Shown: positions 11,760 to 21,585 of the stretch, in pieces | Layout of the letters: each line of letters starts with the position of its first letter | How positions within the stretch are numbered: the first letter of the stretch is position 1 | Notes under the pieces: generated by a model | Databases searched by the model: none | What the model was told of the DNA's origin: nothing | What the model saw: the letters and a program-made list of their open reading frames with translations, nothing else | Translations under genes and position numbers: made by a program | Assembly: GCA_029204225.1 (NCBI GenBank) | Contig: MU832127.1 | Span: 21,894 to 85,893 of the forward strand | Source: Diphasiastrum complanatum | Taxonomy: Eukaryota; Streptophyta; Lycopodiopsida; Lycopodiales; Lycopodiaceae | Direction of reading: 5' to 3' | Length of the DNA: 64,000 nucleotides

Positions 11760-12350
11760 AAGATTGTTGATTCGAGGACTTCGTCTTCTCGAATCTTGGC
11801 TTGTTTTTGTTCTTCTTCTTTCCTTTCGTGAAGAGAGCCTTATCTTGATCACTGCTTCCCTCTCCTTTGTCTCTCATTAGTCTCTCATCAGCGACAAGAC
11901 TGACTGCTTTGTCAAATGTCATATCTGGTAGACTCAGTATGAGCATTCTCAGCGGCTAATAAGATGTCGGTAGAGATTTCATGAAGTACATCAGTTGTTG
12001 TGGTGTTGGGACCTGGTGCTCCTGTCCTGATGCAGCGAGTTGAGAAAAGATCATTCTGATCTTCTCAACGTGCTGATCCAACTGGTTGCCATCCCACCGT
12101 ATTGATTGTAGCTGATTGTGAAGGTGCATGACTGAAGCTGCAGTCCTCACTTTATACTTGAAGGATATATTGTTATGTAAGATGCTTTTACATATGTATA
12201 TCAAAGCAATAAAACTCTAGTACATCTTCCATCCAAGCTTGGGTTCTATGATTGCCATCCCAACATAGAAACATTTTTTTTGATAGTTCTCTTCCCAATC
12301 TGCAGTGCTTGCTAAATCAATCTCAAACTTATCAATTTTTCCATGCCACA
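11752..12350 (-). pseudogene. Copia gag fragment, opposite strand
   Basis: The minus-strand frames 12204-11956 and 11946-11752 encode HNQLQSIRWDGNQLDQHVEK, a QQLMYFMKSLPTSY segment, then FDKAVSLVADERLM and a basic tail KGKKKNKNKPRF. This is the usual middle and end of Copia gag before the zinc knuckle. Upstream similarity to the gag start (KIDKFEIDLAS...NYQKKCFYVG) continues to about 12350. It lacks knuckle, protease and pol, and it meets the plus-strand gag fragment head-on at 11.75 kb. Confidence 0.65.
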
Positions 12351-12515
12351 TTGGATTCCAAGAATCCTTTATTTGATCGTTGAGTTGTATTGGACTCTAA
12401 CACTTTTAAAAAAAACACACATGCTGCTATTTCTTTCAAGAAATTATCTTCACAAAAAGTGCATTTACGTTTTGCCTTTGTAGCCCTACTTTTTGAATGC
12501 TCCCATGAATGAAAA

Positions 12516-12517
<2 letters not shown>

Positions 12518-12555
<38 letters not shown>
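12518..12555. repeat. (AT)n microsatellite
   Basis: An uninterrupted AT dinucleotide tract of about 38 bp at the left edge of the direct repeat 12556-13205. Confidence 0.9.
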
Positions 12556-12558
<3 letters not shown>

Positions 12559-13205
12559 AACTTATGTACAATTTTGCGGGCTCCACATAATTGTAGCACC
12601 CTGGCGCATCAGGGTGCACCAGCCAAGGGCTGGCCAAAAGGGCGCAGGCAGGAGCCATGGTGCCAGGGCGGGCGCACCAGGGGGCACGCAACGCCCAGGT
12701 GGCGCCGGGCAGGGGCATCGGCGCCAGTGGGTGTCGCCGGGCAGGTAGCGCCCAGGTGGCGCCGGGTAGGGGCACCAGCGCCAGGTGGGTGGCACCGGGA
12801 ACCGGGCAGGTGGCACTGGGCAGCTTCACACCCAACTGCACACATGTGAGTAAGCAGGTGGGTTCAGTTATATATAGGTATTGGTTTATCTCAGAGATTT
12901 GCTTATGGGATAAACCCTGGTGCCCGACGTGGCACCAGGGCAACCAGTTTAGAAAATTAAAAAAAAAACCTCCCTGCCTGGCCCACCCTGACACGTGCGC
13001 AGGGTGCTAAAAATAAGATGAGCCCAGTTTTGCGCATGTGTATGGGTGCACCATGCATGCTCCTCCCCTCACCCATGCATGAGCTTTTTCTAACTAAAAA
13101 ACTTGGGGAGGAGGATGCATGTATGGGGAAAAGGATGCATGGCCCTCCTCCCCATGCATGCATCTAAGGGGCCCACTCCAGATTCAAATTATCCTTTACC
13201 AACAC
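12556..13205. repeat. Direct repeat copy 1 (interrupted by MITE)
   Basis: Starts TTTAAACTTATGTACAATTTT, resumes after the MITE with GCATGTGTATGGGTGCACC, and ends at ATCCTTTACCAACAC. Without the MITE it aligns almost base for base with 13418-13618. The shared part includes CATGCATGCTCCTCCCCTCA and ATGCATGGCCCTCCTCCCC. The reading frames it gives are not credible proteins. Confidence 0.8.
12578..13025. mobile_element. GC-rich MITE with ~50-bp terminal inverted repeats
   Basis: The left end reads GGGCTC...TAGCACCCTG...TCAGGGTG...CCAG. The reverse complement of the right end reads the same over about 50 bp with few differences. Flanks are AATTTTGC (12570-12577) and AGTTTTGC (13026-13033), an 8-bp target duplication with one mismatch. 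The related repeat copy at 13418-13618 carries the empty site. Eight-base duplications suggest the hAT superfamily, but that is inference. The interior is much more GC-rich than its surroundings and codes for nothing recognisable. Confidence 0.75.
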
Positions 13206-13403
13206 ACATAGTATTTTGAAGTGCATGTACATACTTTCATGGTGAAAGGTGTTAAACAAATGAGACTTTCATTATCAAAAATTTGAAAGGTGCTCTGAAG
13301 AGTTTTTAAATTTTTAGACTTTCCACGAGAAAGGTTGAAATAAAAATGCATTTCTATGAAGGTCGGCCTCCATTGCCCGTCAACGACGGGCACTCTTTAC
13401 TAG
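13206..13403 (+). mobile_element. Helitron-like 3' terminus
   Basis: A perfect 8-bp stem with 3-nt loop (TGCCCGTC-AAC-GACGGGCA, 13374-13392) is followed after 7 nt by CTAG (13400-13403) and then T. This is the classical Helitron 3' end: hairpin, short spacer, CTRR, insertion before T. The 5' end is not certain. A candidate 'A|TC' start of the plant Helitron type (TCTATATATATATTTAAAC) occurs at about 13413, at the head of repeat copy 2. That would make the two direct repeats head-to-tail Helitron copies. Confidence 0.5.
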
Positions 13404-13417
13404 TGTGTATATATCTA

Positions 13418-13618
13418 TATATATATTTAAACTTATGTACAATTTCGCACATGGATATGGGTGCACCATGCATGCTCCTCCCCTCACCCATGCATGAGCT
13501 TTTTCTAACTAAAAAACTTAGGGAGGAGGATGCATGTATGGGGAAAAGGATGCATGGCCCTCCTCCCCATGCATGCATCTAAGGGACCAACTCCAAATTC
13601 AAATTATCTTTACCAACA
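13418..13618. repeat. Direct repeat copy 2 (empty MITE site)
   Basis: Nearly identical to copy 1 apart from the missing MITE. The empty site reads ACAATTTCGCACATG, which corresponds to the copy 1 flanks with a single target copy. Confidence 0.8.
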
Positions 13619-14944
13619 CGTACTACAGTTTGTTTCTTATATGAAAGCAGGGCTTGTGTGATTTCTTCTTCTACTAAGAAGGCCTAGTCATAATCATCCA
13701 CTCTTGCTACCTACCAAGATTTATTTTGTAAATTACATAGTTAAAGTTGTTTATAAGGTATGAGCCTATTAATTTTGATGCACTGGGTAAGAGGAAAATT
13801 AGTGTTGTGCTTATGCAATCCTAAGGTCTACATGATCCTAGGCTCATAGCTTTAAAGGGACTAGTGTAGGTGGTGGAGATATGCAATAATTTTGTTGCTA
13901 GGTCAAATAATTTTTATAGCTATCTTTAGGCTAACCTATCATGAAAGCCAAGTTCCAAATATCCCATCAGATAAGTAAGGTTCAAACCAAGTGGGCTTCA
14001 TTGGCCTTGCCCCACAATAAAAAGAAGTGCATACCATTCCAACCTCAATGTTGAACCATAAATATTGTTCACATATTTTTATGTCATTATTAAGTTGTAA
14101 AATCATTTTGTCCTTTTTCATGAAGAAAAAGGAAGCACTTCTCGTTGCGGAATCTATGCACCCGCTTCCTTTTTAACAAATATTTATATGCACCTTCTGG
14201 GATGCAGAATCTGTATGTAAAAAATTATACTTTTTTTACATGACCTTCCACGTAGAAGGTGCATGTAAAACAAAATTTATTGCAAAAAAAAAGTTTAAAA
14301 AAAGTTTCCAATCCATAAACTTTCCACGACGGAGTTCCTAGGAGGTTCACATTGTTTCAGCTTTGGGTTGTCGTTTACTTTTTGTACTTGTACATCCCTA
14401 GAAAAATACAAATATTTTAAAGCTTTGCAAAAACATAAAGTGCAAATATTTTGTTTTCTTTTAACTTGAGTGCCAATAATTGTTGATTTACAATGATAGT
14501 TGATGACTTTCCTTGCCAATAATTTTAGTAATAATGCAAATTAAGATGAATGATGATGATAAATTGAACTTTCTAAAAGTTGATGACCAGTTTTATATTT
14601 TATCCGGAAAATGGGAAATTATAATTTGGAATGTGTGTTCCTCCACGGAGAAAATATTCTCCCGTGAAATGGATCATCCATCACGAATTTAAGAAAACAT
14701 TATTCATGGAAATTACCTCGCTCATGAAAGTTTCTAGTCGAATAAAAAATTTATAAAAAAATTTCAAAATCTACCAAAGAAAAAGGGTGGGACCCGCTCG
14801 GCATTCATAGTACAAATGTATCTAGTAATGAATATAAAAATGAAAATGAGAAATGTATAAATCAAGTACTCCTCATCAGGATATTAAATGAACAAGTTAC
14901 AACAAGAGTGCTCCCAAGGAACTTCGAAGGGTTTGGTCATATGT
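13619..14944. repeat. Inverted-repeat-rich non-coding DNA
   Basis: Contains a perfect 11-bp inverted repeat (AAAAAGGAAGC 14126-14136 / GCTTCCTTTTT 14164-14174). Also a nested foldback at about 14187-14271: outer arms ATGCACCTTCT/AGAAGGTGCAT, inner arms ATGTAAAAAA/TTTTTTACAT. These look like remnants of foldback or MITE-type elements. Small open frames at 13939-14121 and 14295-14519 are not recognisable. Confidence 0.45.
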
Positions 14945-14980
14945 TTCAATTTGAGTAGGTACCAACCTACTCAAATTGAA
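14945..14980. repeat. Perfect 16-bp-arm palindrome
   Basis: TTCAATTTGAGTAGGT and its exact reverse complement are separated by only four bases (ACCA). A partial third copy of the arm (AAGTAGGTTGG) follows at once. It could form a strong hairpin or be the end of a foldback element. Confidence 0.8.
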
Positions 14981-15980
14981 GTAGGTTGGCACATGCGATA
15001 ATTTACTGAAGTCTTACGCCTTAAGCACATGGAGAGAGTTATAACCCAAGTTTCTAGAAAGATGCAAAAGTCAATTGGATTGTGAAACTAAATTGAGTTG
15101 AAAAATAGCCCAAGTACATTGAAAGATACACAACCAATTCAATTGTAAAAACAAATTGAGTGAATTTTTGATAAAGCGAGTGATTTCAGAAATTTAGCAA
15201 TAACTAATGGTCAACATCAATTTATTCTTGAAGCTCACGCGAAAAGTTTCAATTACTGATGTATTGTGTCTTCAAATCTGGAGCAGTAATTTTCCACTGT
15301 TTCACGCACTGGAATTCGGAAGGTATGCAAAAAGTTTCCATACCTAGACTCTGTTGTCAGATCCAGAGCAATATATAACAAATAACTATTTATGATTTGA
15401 GTGAAAAATTCAGTCCTTTCATGAACTACATTGCACGAATTGACAATCAATTGCTCGAATTTTGCTAGCATGCAAGAATGAAAACAGGTTTAAAGTATGT
15501 AAAGTATTTCATTACCGCTCTGTTTCTGATCCTACTGTCCAGACTGTGAAAAAAATTTACCATGTTTATTTAAAAACAGGACTTTTTTCTGTCTCGGCCT
15601 GGGCTGCCAACTTTTGTGCTTGTACATTTGTGAAAATCTAAGTGCTTGTACATTTGTGAGAATCTAATAGTATCTTTAAGCTTCTTTTTTTTAAAAAACA
15701 AAAAAAGGCAGGATCAACAACCTACTATATCAACCAAATTATGCATCACAAATCATATTCATGTGAAGGGATCACATCTTCAGATAGCTAAAATAGCTTC
15801 AACATAGGTTGAAGTTTTTCATTAGAATAATAATCATCATTCATCCACCCTCGACGACCGATCAGGAAGTTCTGAAACTAAGTTGTAACTTTTTAAGCGA
15901 AACTACCGCACAAATATGGCCATTATTTTCCTACGATATTATCGACCGTCGATCACATTTCAGGGCAAATATCTGCCACT
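14981..15980. other. Mostly featureless; short duplicated segment and one unknown ORF
   Basis: 15040-15170 holds two diverged copies of a segment of about 65 bp ('CCCAAGT..CTAGAAAGAT..' / 'CCCAAGT..ATTGAAAGAT..'). A minus-strand frame at 15253-15471 (72 codons; contains RIPVRETVENYCSRFED) faintly recalls a retrotransposon gag spacer but cannot be assigned. Confidence 0.3.
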
Positions 15981-16002
15981 TTGAATTACATAATCGTTTC
16001 AT

Positions 16003-17545
16003 CTACTGATTGCACTTGCATGGTGAACAGGTGCAATTTGGCCCGCACTTGCAATCTCCTTCAGTGTTGCTCTCCACAGTGGTCGCTACATCACTGCCAA
16101 AGCATCCCAAAACAAAAGGTCAGGATCCGTACTGGAAATGCATTTAACAAAATTCACAACAAAGTGTTCATACCGAATCTACAACTTGTAACGTTACACG
16201 GCTCACTACGAGCTTATTAAGGCTGTTAAAAAATTTCCAACAGTGAAGTTTTAAGTTTGTAATAAGTAAAGCCTCCCCTTGATTCATCATATACAACGAA
16301 AATCATGTATCTTAACGTTCGAAGTCATGTACCTCATCTCCATGGATCCCTTGGTAGAGATCAACATCGTCTCATCAAAGCTTCTCTTGCCGCACCTGCC
16401 ATCGCGAAACGATTTTAGACAGTTGAATCTAGCTTTTACAAAACACAAAGCCGACCTCTGCAAGAAGATTATCTAGATTCCACCGCACTAATCCCATCTT
16501 TGGAAAACTCTTCCCGAAAAAAGGGTGTAAGAGGAAAGCAAACGTCCAAACTTAAGGTCCTTACTCCATTTTAAGCTGGCAAATTCGTCCTTAAACCGAT
16601 ACTATACAAATCTAAGCAGCTACGTACCAGATAAGTCAAATGGCAGAAACGACCGGTATAGGATAATATCAGAAACAAGTAAAAATCCATGAAAACACAA
16701 GCAAAATAAAAACAGATACAAAATTCGTTGTCACAGGTTTCTAGATAGTTACACACTCGATTGAAAAGGACGAGCGACATAGGCTAAGTTCAGAACAAGT
16801 GAGAAAAAACGTTCTCACAGGGTTCTAAACAATCACAAACTCCATACAAAAGACGACCGACATAAGATAACATCAGAACAAGTAACAAAACCGTTGTCAT
16901 ATGGTTCTAAACAAAATCACAAACTCCATACAAAAGACGACCGACCTAAGATAACATCTGAACAAGTACAAAAACAGGTGCAAGGGTTCTAAAAAATCAC
17001 TAACTCCATACAAAAGACGACCGACATAAAATAACACCAGAACAACTAAAATCACAGTTGTCATATAGTTCTAAACAATCACAAACTCCATAGGACTATC
17101 GACATAAGATAACATCAGGACAAGAAAAAAAACCGTTGTCATATGGTTCTAAACAATCACAAACTCATACAAAGGACGACCGACATAGAGTAACATCAGA
17201 ACAAGTACAAAAACCTCTGTCACAAGGTTCTAACAAACCAAGAGGATCATTCACAAATAAATACCACAAGGCTCAAAATAATCACCAATTACACCCAAAA
17301 CACTACGTTTATCATCTTCCTGCAGCTAAGGTCCAGTCACAGGGTTCAAGAAAATAATCAACTGCATACTAAAGACCAAGATAATCAGCTCCATACAACA
17401 GACTAAGATAATAACAAACAACAAACTAAGATAATCAACTTGCAACAACCAGCAACGGAAAGCATACAAGAGATCCTTACTTGCAGCTACTGCCGCATTG
17501 GCAGTTGTCGCCACAGCCGCATCCAGCGCTTCCACACCCAGACAT
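16003..17545 (-). CDS. Plant-type metallothionein, three exons
   Basis: Exons on the minus strand are 17481-17545, 16333-16395 and 16003-16093. The introns begin GTAAGG and GTACAT, end in CAG, and keep the frame, giving a 72-residue protein. Exon 1 encodes MSGCGSAGCGCGDNCQCG. Exon 2 completes the N-terminal cluster (CKCGK). Exon 3 ends DCKCGPNCTCSPCKCNQ and a TAG stop. There are thus 7 cysteines in an N-terminal domain (one single plus CxC pairs) and 6 in a C-terminal domain (three CxC pairs). A Cys-free linker of about 30 residues separates them, the layout of plant metallothioneins. Such proteins bind Cu and Zn through thiolate clusters in the cytosol and take part in metal homeostasis and redox buffering. 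No defect is seen. Intron 1 (1085 bp) carries an 81-bp tandem array; intron 2 is 239 bp. An AATAAT at 15922-15927 could serve polyadenylation. The exact type (1-4) cannot be assigned by eye. Confidence 0.85.
16640..17240. repeat. 81-bp tandem repeat array inside metallothionein intron 1
   Basis: Units are marked by GGTTCTAAACAATCACAAAC and GACGACCGACATAAGATAAC. Unit starts fall near 16736, 16821, 16903, 16985, 17067, 17145 and 17226, a period of 78-85 bp, mostly 81-82. The inner units are similar; the outer ones have decayed. The array lies wholly in the intron, so the apparent reading frames through it are not genes. Confidence 0.85.
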
Positions 17546-17696
17546 GATTACTAGCTTTGATTGGAAGAAAAAAAAGGCAGGAAATACGAAGATCAATGCG
17601 ATCGAATTCAACCAAAAACCACAAGAATCTGCTGCTCTTCGATTGCTCTAGCAATTGCTTTGCTCTTAATAAGATTTGAAGCCCGAAGCTGCTGCC

Positions 17697-17815
17697 CTTT
17701 TATTCCTGCATTCGTCGACCGAAATGCTTCGATAATTGTCACCAGATTCTTCTGTGCATTTTCCTTCGACGAATTTCCTCCATACGTACACCCTGACCCC
17801 AGCCACCGCCACGTG
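17697..17815 (-). promoter_or_regulatory. Candidate metallothionein promoter (TATA-like and G-box)
   Basis: On the minus strand an AATAAAAG TATA-like sequence (17697-17704) lies about 150 bp upstream of the ATG. A palindromic CACGTG G-box in the context GGCACGTGGC (17810-17815) lies about 110 bp further up. G-box/ABRE elements often mediate ABA, light or stress responses in plants. Function here is inferred from position only. Confidence 0.4.
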
Positions 17816-17854
17816 CCCGTTGCGTGTCCCAGATCTTATCTGCTCGATCCTCAC

Positions 17855-17990
17855 GGCATCTGGGAAGCCCGGCTATAGTCCGTTAGCTCAACCCTCATTC
17901 AGAGCAAGGCATCTCGGGGGACCGGCTATAGCCAGTCCGCTCGACCCTCATTCAAGGGACGGCATCTCGGGAGACCAACTAGAGTCGGTT
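17855..17990. repeat. 53-bp tandem repeat upstream of metallothionein
   Basis: Two and a half units start with GGCATCT at 17855, 17908 and 17961, an exact period of 53 bp. Units share GGCATCTCGGG..ACC and CCCTCATTCA. The array lies just upstream of the candidate promoter and is GC-richer than the surroundings. Confidence 0.75.
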
Positions 17991-18550
17991 TGCTGACAAT
18001 GGGGCAGGTTCGAGGAAAAAATATCTGAAACGTGTCAATAGCTCATTGGCCACAGCTCTGCAAGTTAGAATCTGACAGTTGTCATGTCAAAGGACTTTAT
18101 ATCAGTTTGTTGCAAGGTCAAGCTAATATGCCCATATCTTGAGGCACTAGCTTTGGGACCATTGCTTTTTTACTGAAAGTGTGGGTGTCATGTTCTTCAA
18201 AAAGTAGGAGGGCCGTCCTAAAAATTTACCGCCCTCATGCATATGTATCTTTCGTACTATGATTATGGGATATATTCATGTTATATGTGGAGCCCAAGGA
18301 GTATCTACTACTTTTGAAGAAATGACTTGCTTTTGGATAAACATGGCATAGAAAAGCGGTGGTCCTCAAGCTAGCTAGTAGTCACCACCCGGCTTGACTT
18401 TGCAATAAACTATAAAAACTGGTCCTCAAGCTACTTAGTTGTCAGCGTTATAGTTTCTGAAGTGACGTGGTGGACACCTAAGATCTGTATACATCATGCA
18501 TAAGTTGACCATGCCTAGGCATTTGCAAGTGGGCCTACTTGCCCTTCAAA
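17991..18550. other. No recognisable gene
   Basis: Contains a short duplicated phrase (GGTCCTCAAGCTA near 18361 and 18421) but no credible reading frame or RNA gene. Confidence 0.3.
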
Positions 18551-18555
18551 TAAAG

Positions 18556-18666
18556 GCCTCTCTCTCTCTCTCTCTCTCTCTCCTAACCATGTTGCATGTC
18601 AAATCTGAGCGACTCGTGTTCTTTACTCTTCTTGATAATGTATCTCAAATGCTCTCTTTCTAGAAT

Positions 18667-18726
<60 letters not shown>
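18556..18726. repeat. Two (CT)n microsatellites
   Basis: CT tracts at about 18556-18581 and 18668-18726, separated by unique sequence. The Arg/Glu frame on the opposite strand is an artefact of the repeat. Confidence 0.9.
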
Positions 18727-18731
<5 letters not shown>

Positions 18732-18998
18732 AGAGCCCCTCTCTTTACAACAAGGTATATTGTTGATATTTTTCACTAAATAAACATTATAACTTTGAAC
18801 ACACATATTATATAAAAAATTTCTCATACTTACAAACTCCAAAAACTAAATGACTAGCCCATTCAACTCACTCAATACATTAAACCCTGAAAAAGAGCCC
18901 CTCTCCCTACAAGCTAGATTTCTAGCTATTGTTGGGTAAAAAAACATCAAAAATGTAATCCTTAACCAACTTCTTGACTCCATTAATCATTATATAGC

Positions 18999-19116
18999 AA
19001 ATTTTTCATAATTCCAAGTACCATATGGCATAACCCAAAATGACTATAACTCAATACAAATTTTTCATAATTCCAAGTACCATATGGCATAACCCAAAAT
19101 GACTATAACTCAATAC
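18999..19116. repeat. Perfect 59-bp tandem duplication
   Basis: Two adjacent copies beginning AAATTTTTCATAATTCC and ending AACTCAATAC show no differences by eye, implying a recent duplication. Confidence 0.9.
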
Positions 19117-20884
19117 AGTTCTAGCCCACTCCACTTACTAGCATAAAAGCTAGCCCTAACTGAACTTTAGAAAAAAATAGCCCACTAAATCACGATACAT
19201 CGTAGACATTCAAGATCACAATTTCCAACCCACTCAACTCAAAAAGTGACCATAAAAAAGAAATAACACTAAATTTTAAAAAAATTCTTAAAAAAACTAG
19301 TAATATTCAAAGTGTTTGACAAAGATGTAACGTAATATCTTAAAAAAAATTTCATATTTTGACCATGCTAACAAAATTGATTATAATTATGACAATTTTA
19401 AATTTGAATATATCTAGAATAAATTGATTATTTTGACCATGCTAACAAGATTGATTATAATTATAACAATTTTAAATTTGTATATATTTAGAATAAATTC
19501 GTATTGCGACCATGCTAACAAAGTTGAGTATGATTCTAACAATTTTAAATTTGTATATATTTAGAATGAATTATGAATAAAAATATTATTACATAGAAAC
19601 TAAGAAAATAAAATAAAAAATTATTTTACAATATTTTTTTTGTTTAATCACATTTTCATAAAAAAAAATTAGAGTTCAAAAATAGTAATTTATATGATTT
19701 TATATAGATATATAAAATCTAAATTTTTGAAAACGTATATTTTAATATGTTATAAAATCATACATGTTTTAAAGATATAAATTACTTTCAAATAATTTAT
19801 TTTACATTAAACAAAAATACATAATTTGTAAAAATAAATAAATCCAAATTCCTTTAAAGAGAATTAGAGCTTTGTAAAGTATTTTGTCACTCTCTTTAAG
19901 AAAATAAAAAAAGAATAGGAATCTATTTATTTTTAGTTACGTTCATCATTCTCTCGTGGATTATATATTTAAAAAATAATAATACATTTATCAATATTAC
20001 AAAATAAATAATAATAAACCAAAAAAAAATCTCAACATAACCATTGTAAGAAATAATAACATTGTAATACGACTATTTAAAACAATTTTTCATTACAAAT
20101 AATTTAAAAAAATCTAAATCATTTATAAATTTATCATGACACAAATTTTTTATAAATAACAAAGAAATAGATAACATGTTTTCTATTTTTATAAAAAGGG
20201 AGTACATTAAGCGATCCCAAAGTCATCAAGATCATCTATGTCTTTCTATTTCTTTGGAAGAGCCTCAGTAACCATAGAAGTTATCCTCTCAACTACAATA
20301 TCTTGAATTAAAACTTCTAACAAATCTCATGTGTCGCCAACGTTTTCACTATCGAGAGATTGTAGTTCCTTCAACATGGATATGATAGATTCTTTTTCAT
20401 TTATACATTTTTCACTTATGCTAATTCATCTGATAAAATAGAAAGAGATTTTATTCGTATTTGTACAAATTTTATTTGTTTATATCTAATTGCACAATAT
20501 CAACACATCTGCCTTTTGAACACACCTGCTCAATCAAATGATTTATTACTTGTTGTGACTTTTGATACAGACAAGCCACATAATATATCATAAATTTTTT
20601 TTGTTTTTTAAACAACAAGTGTGTTGGTAGTACCACTTCCTCTAAACAAATCTAACACCCAATATCTCAATCGCATGATTTATTAATTGTTGTGATTTTG
20701 ATACAGACAAGCCACATAACCGCTTATAAAAAAATTTAGTTTTTTTTTTAACAGCGAAGTACTTAAACAAATTATTGAAACTTGTTTGACTAACTGTATT
20801 GTAATGTAGCATTGAGCGTTTACTATAGTCCCCTTTTTCGTCTCTTACCTTAGGGTCATGAATAAGGCTTTACGAAGGATTTTT
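19117..20884. repeat. Very AT-rich DNA with local tandem repeats
   Basis: Three units of about 74 bp start with GACCATGCTAACAA at 19361, 19435 and 19508. A further direct repeat of about 85 bp carries GATACAGACAAGCCACATAA, with copies around 20533-20625 and 20668-20755. No coding capacity is seen; polyA/polyT runs dominate 19.6-20.2 kb. Confidence 0.6.
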
Positions 20885-20889
20885 GGATC

Positions 20890-21571
20890 TGTAAAACTTA
20901 CAGCAAATAAGGATCCTAAAACACTTGAAATGATGAGGGAAACAATAGATTATGATTTCATAAGATTAGCACAAGTTGAACCGTCAAAATCCATCAAAAG
21001 TCTATGCTTGAACCTCACTAAATGGCCCAAATCCTTGAAGAAGGCTTCACACGTGTGAAAGTACGGCCTCCCACAGTCTGAGTACTGTACACCAGACCTA
21101 CATTCAATCCTATAATCATTAGTAGTCACAAGTACTCAAAAAATTATGAACATAGAGAGCAATTGCACCATTATGAGAAAAAAAACATGAAATTGCTTGA
21201 TTAATTTTGGTGAGATATCATCACCTATATATACGTGATCCATCACGGTTTTGGGCAGGTATGAGTAGCCCTAAACCTATCCCTAATGCTAATTTTGGTG
21301 GATCTTTCATCCCTACCAAGTTAGGGTTGGAATCTTGGAGATCCCTCAACAATGCAAAAATTACCAAAAATAGCTCCTATTTTTTCTCCCTTGTATCTAA
21401 GCATAATTTGGACTCATTCCAAAGGTTCTAACACTTAGGTCTACTTGAGAACATCCTTATGAATGGAATCCTATGCTATTTGGCACATGTGACAAGCCAC
21501 ATCATGACCATCTAACTATTTACAAGTCATATGACCAAAACTAGTCAAGCTAGAATTGTGAATTTTTAACA
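20890..21571 (-). mobile_element. Copia family A 3' LTR (complete, 682 bp)
   Basis: On the minus strand it begins TGTTAAAAATTC right after the purine tract and ends AAGTTTTACA against the target duplication. Confidence 0.8.
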
Positions 21572-21583
21572 CTCCTCCTCACT
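21572..21583 (-). promoter_or_regulatory. Polypurine tract
   Basis: On the minus strand AGTGAGGAGGAG directly precedes the 3' LTR. This is the expected primer for plus-strand DNA synthesis. Confidence 0.75.
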
Positions 21584-21585
21584 AT

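Noticed and set aside
12332-13010. Long Pro/Ala/Gly-rich frames on both strands
   Set aside because: They arise from the GC-rich MITE. Codon pattern and frame overlap on both strands show sub-repeats rather than coding.
13939-14519. Minus-strand frames of 60-74 codons
   Set aside because: No similarity, poor context, and located in inverted-repeat-rich DNA.
16640-17240. CRISPR array
   Set aside because: Regular 81-bp units without distinct spacers, inside an intron of a plant gene; this is an ordinary tandem repeat.
17136-17357. A plus-strand 73-codon frame
   Set aside because: It is a translation of the 81-bp intronic repeat array.
17326-17535. A minus-strand frame beginning MEALDAAVATTANAAVAASK
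   Set aside because: It is metallothionein exon 1 read in the wrong phase, running on into intron 1.
20858-21058. A 66-codon plus-strand frame starting MNKALRRIF
   Set aside because: It runs across the GGATC target duplication and into the Copia 3' LTR, so it is a chance frame spanning an insertion boundary.
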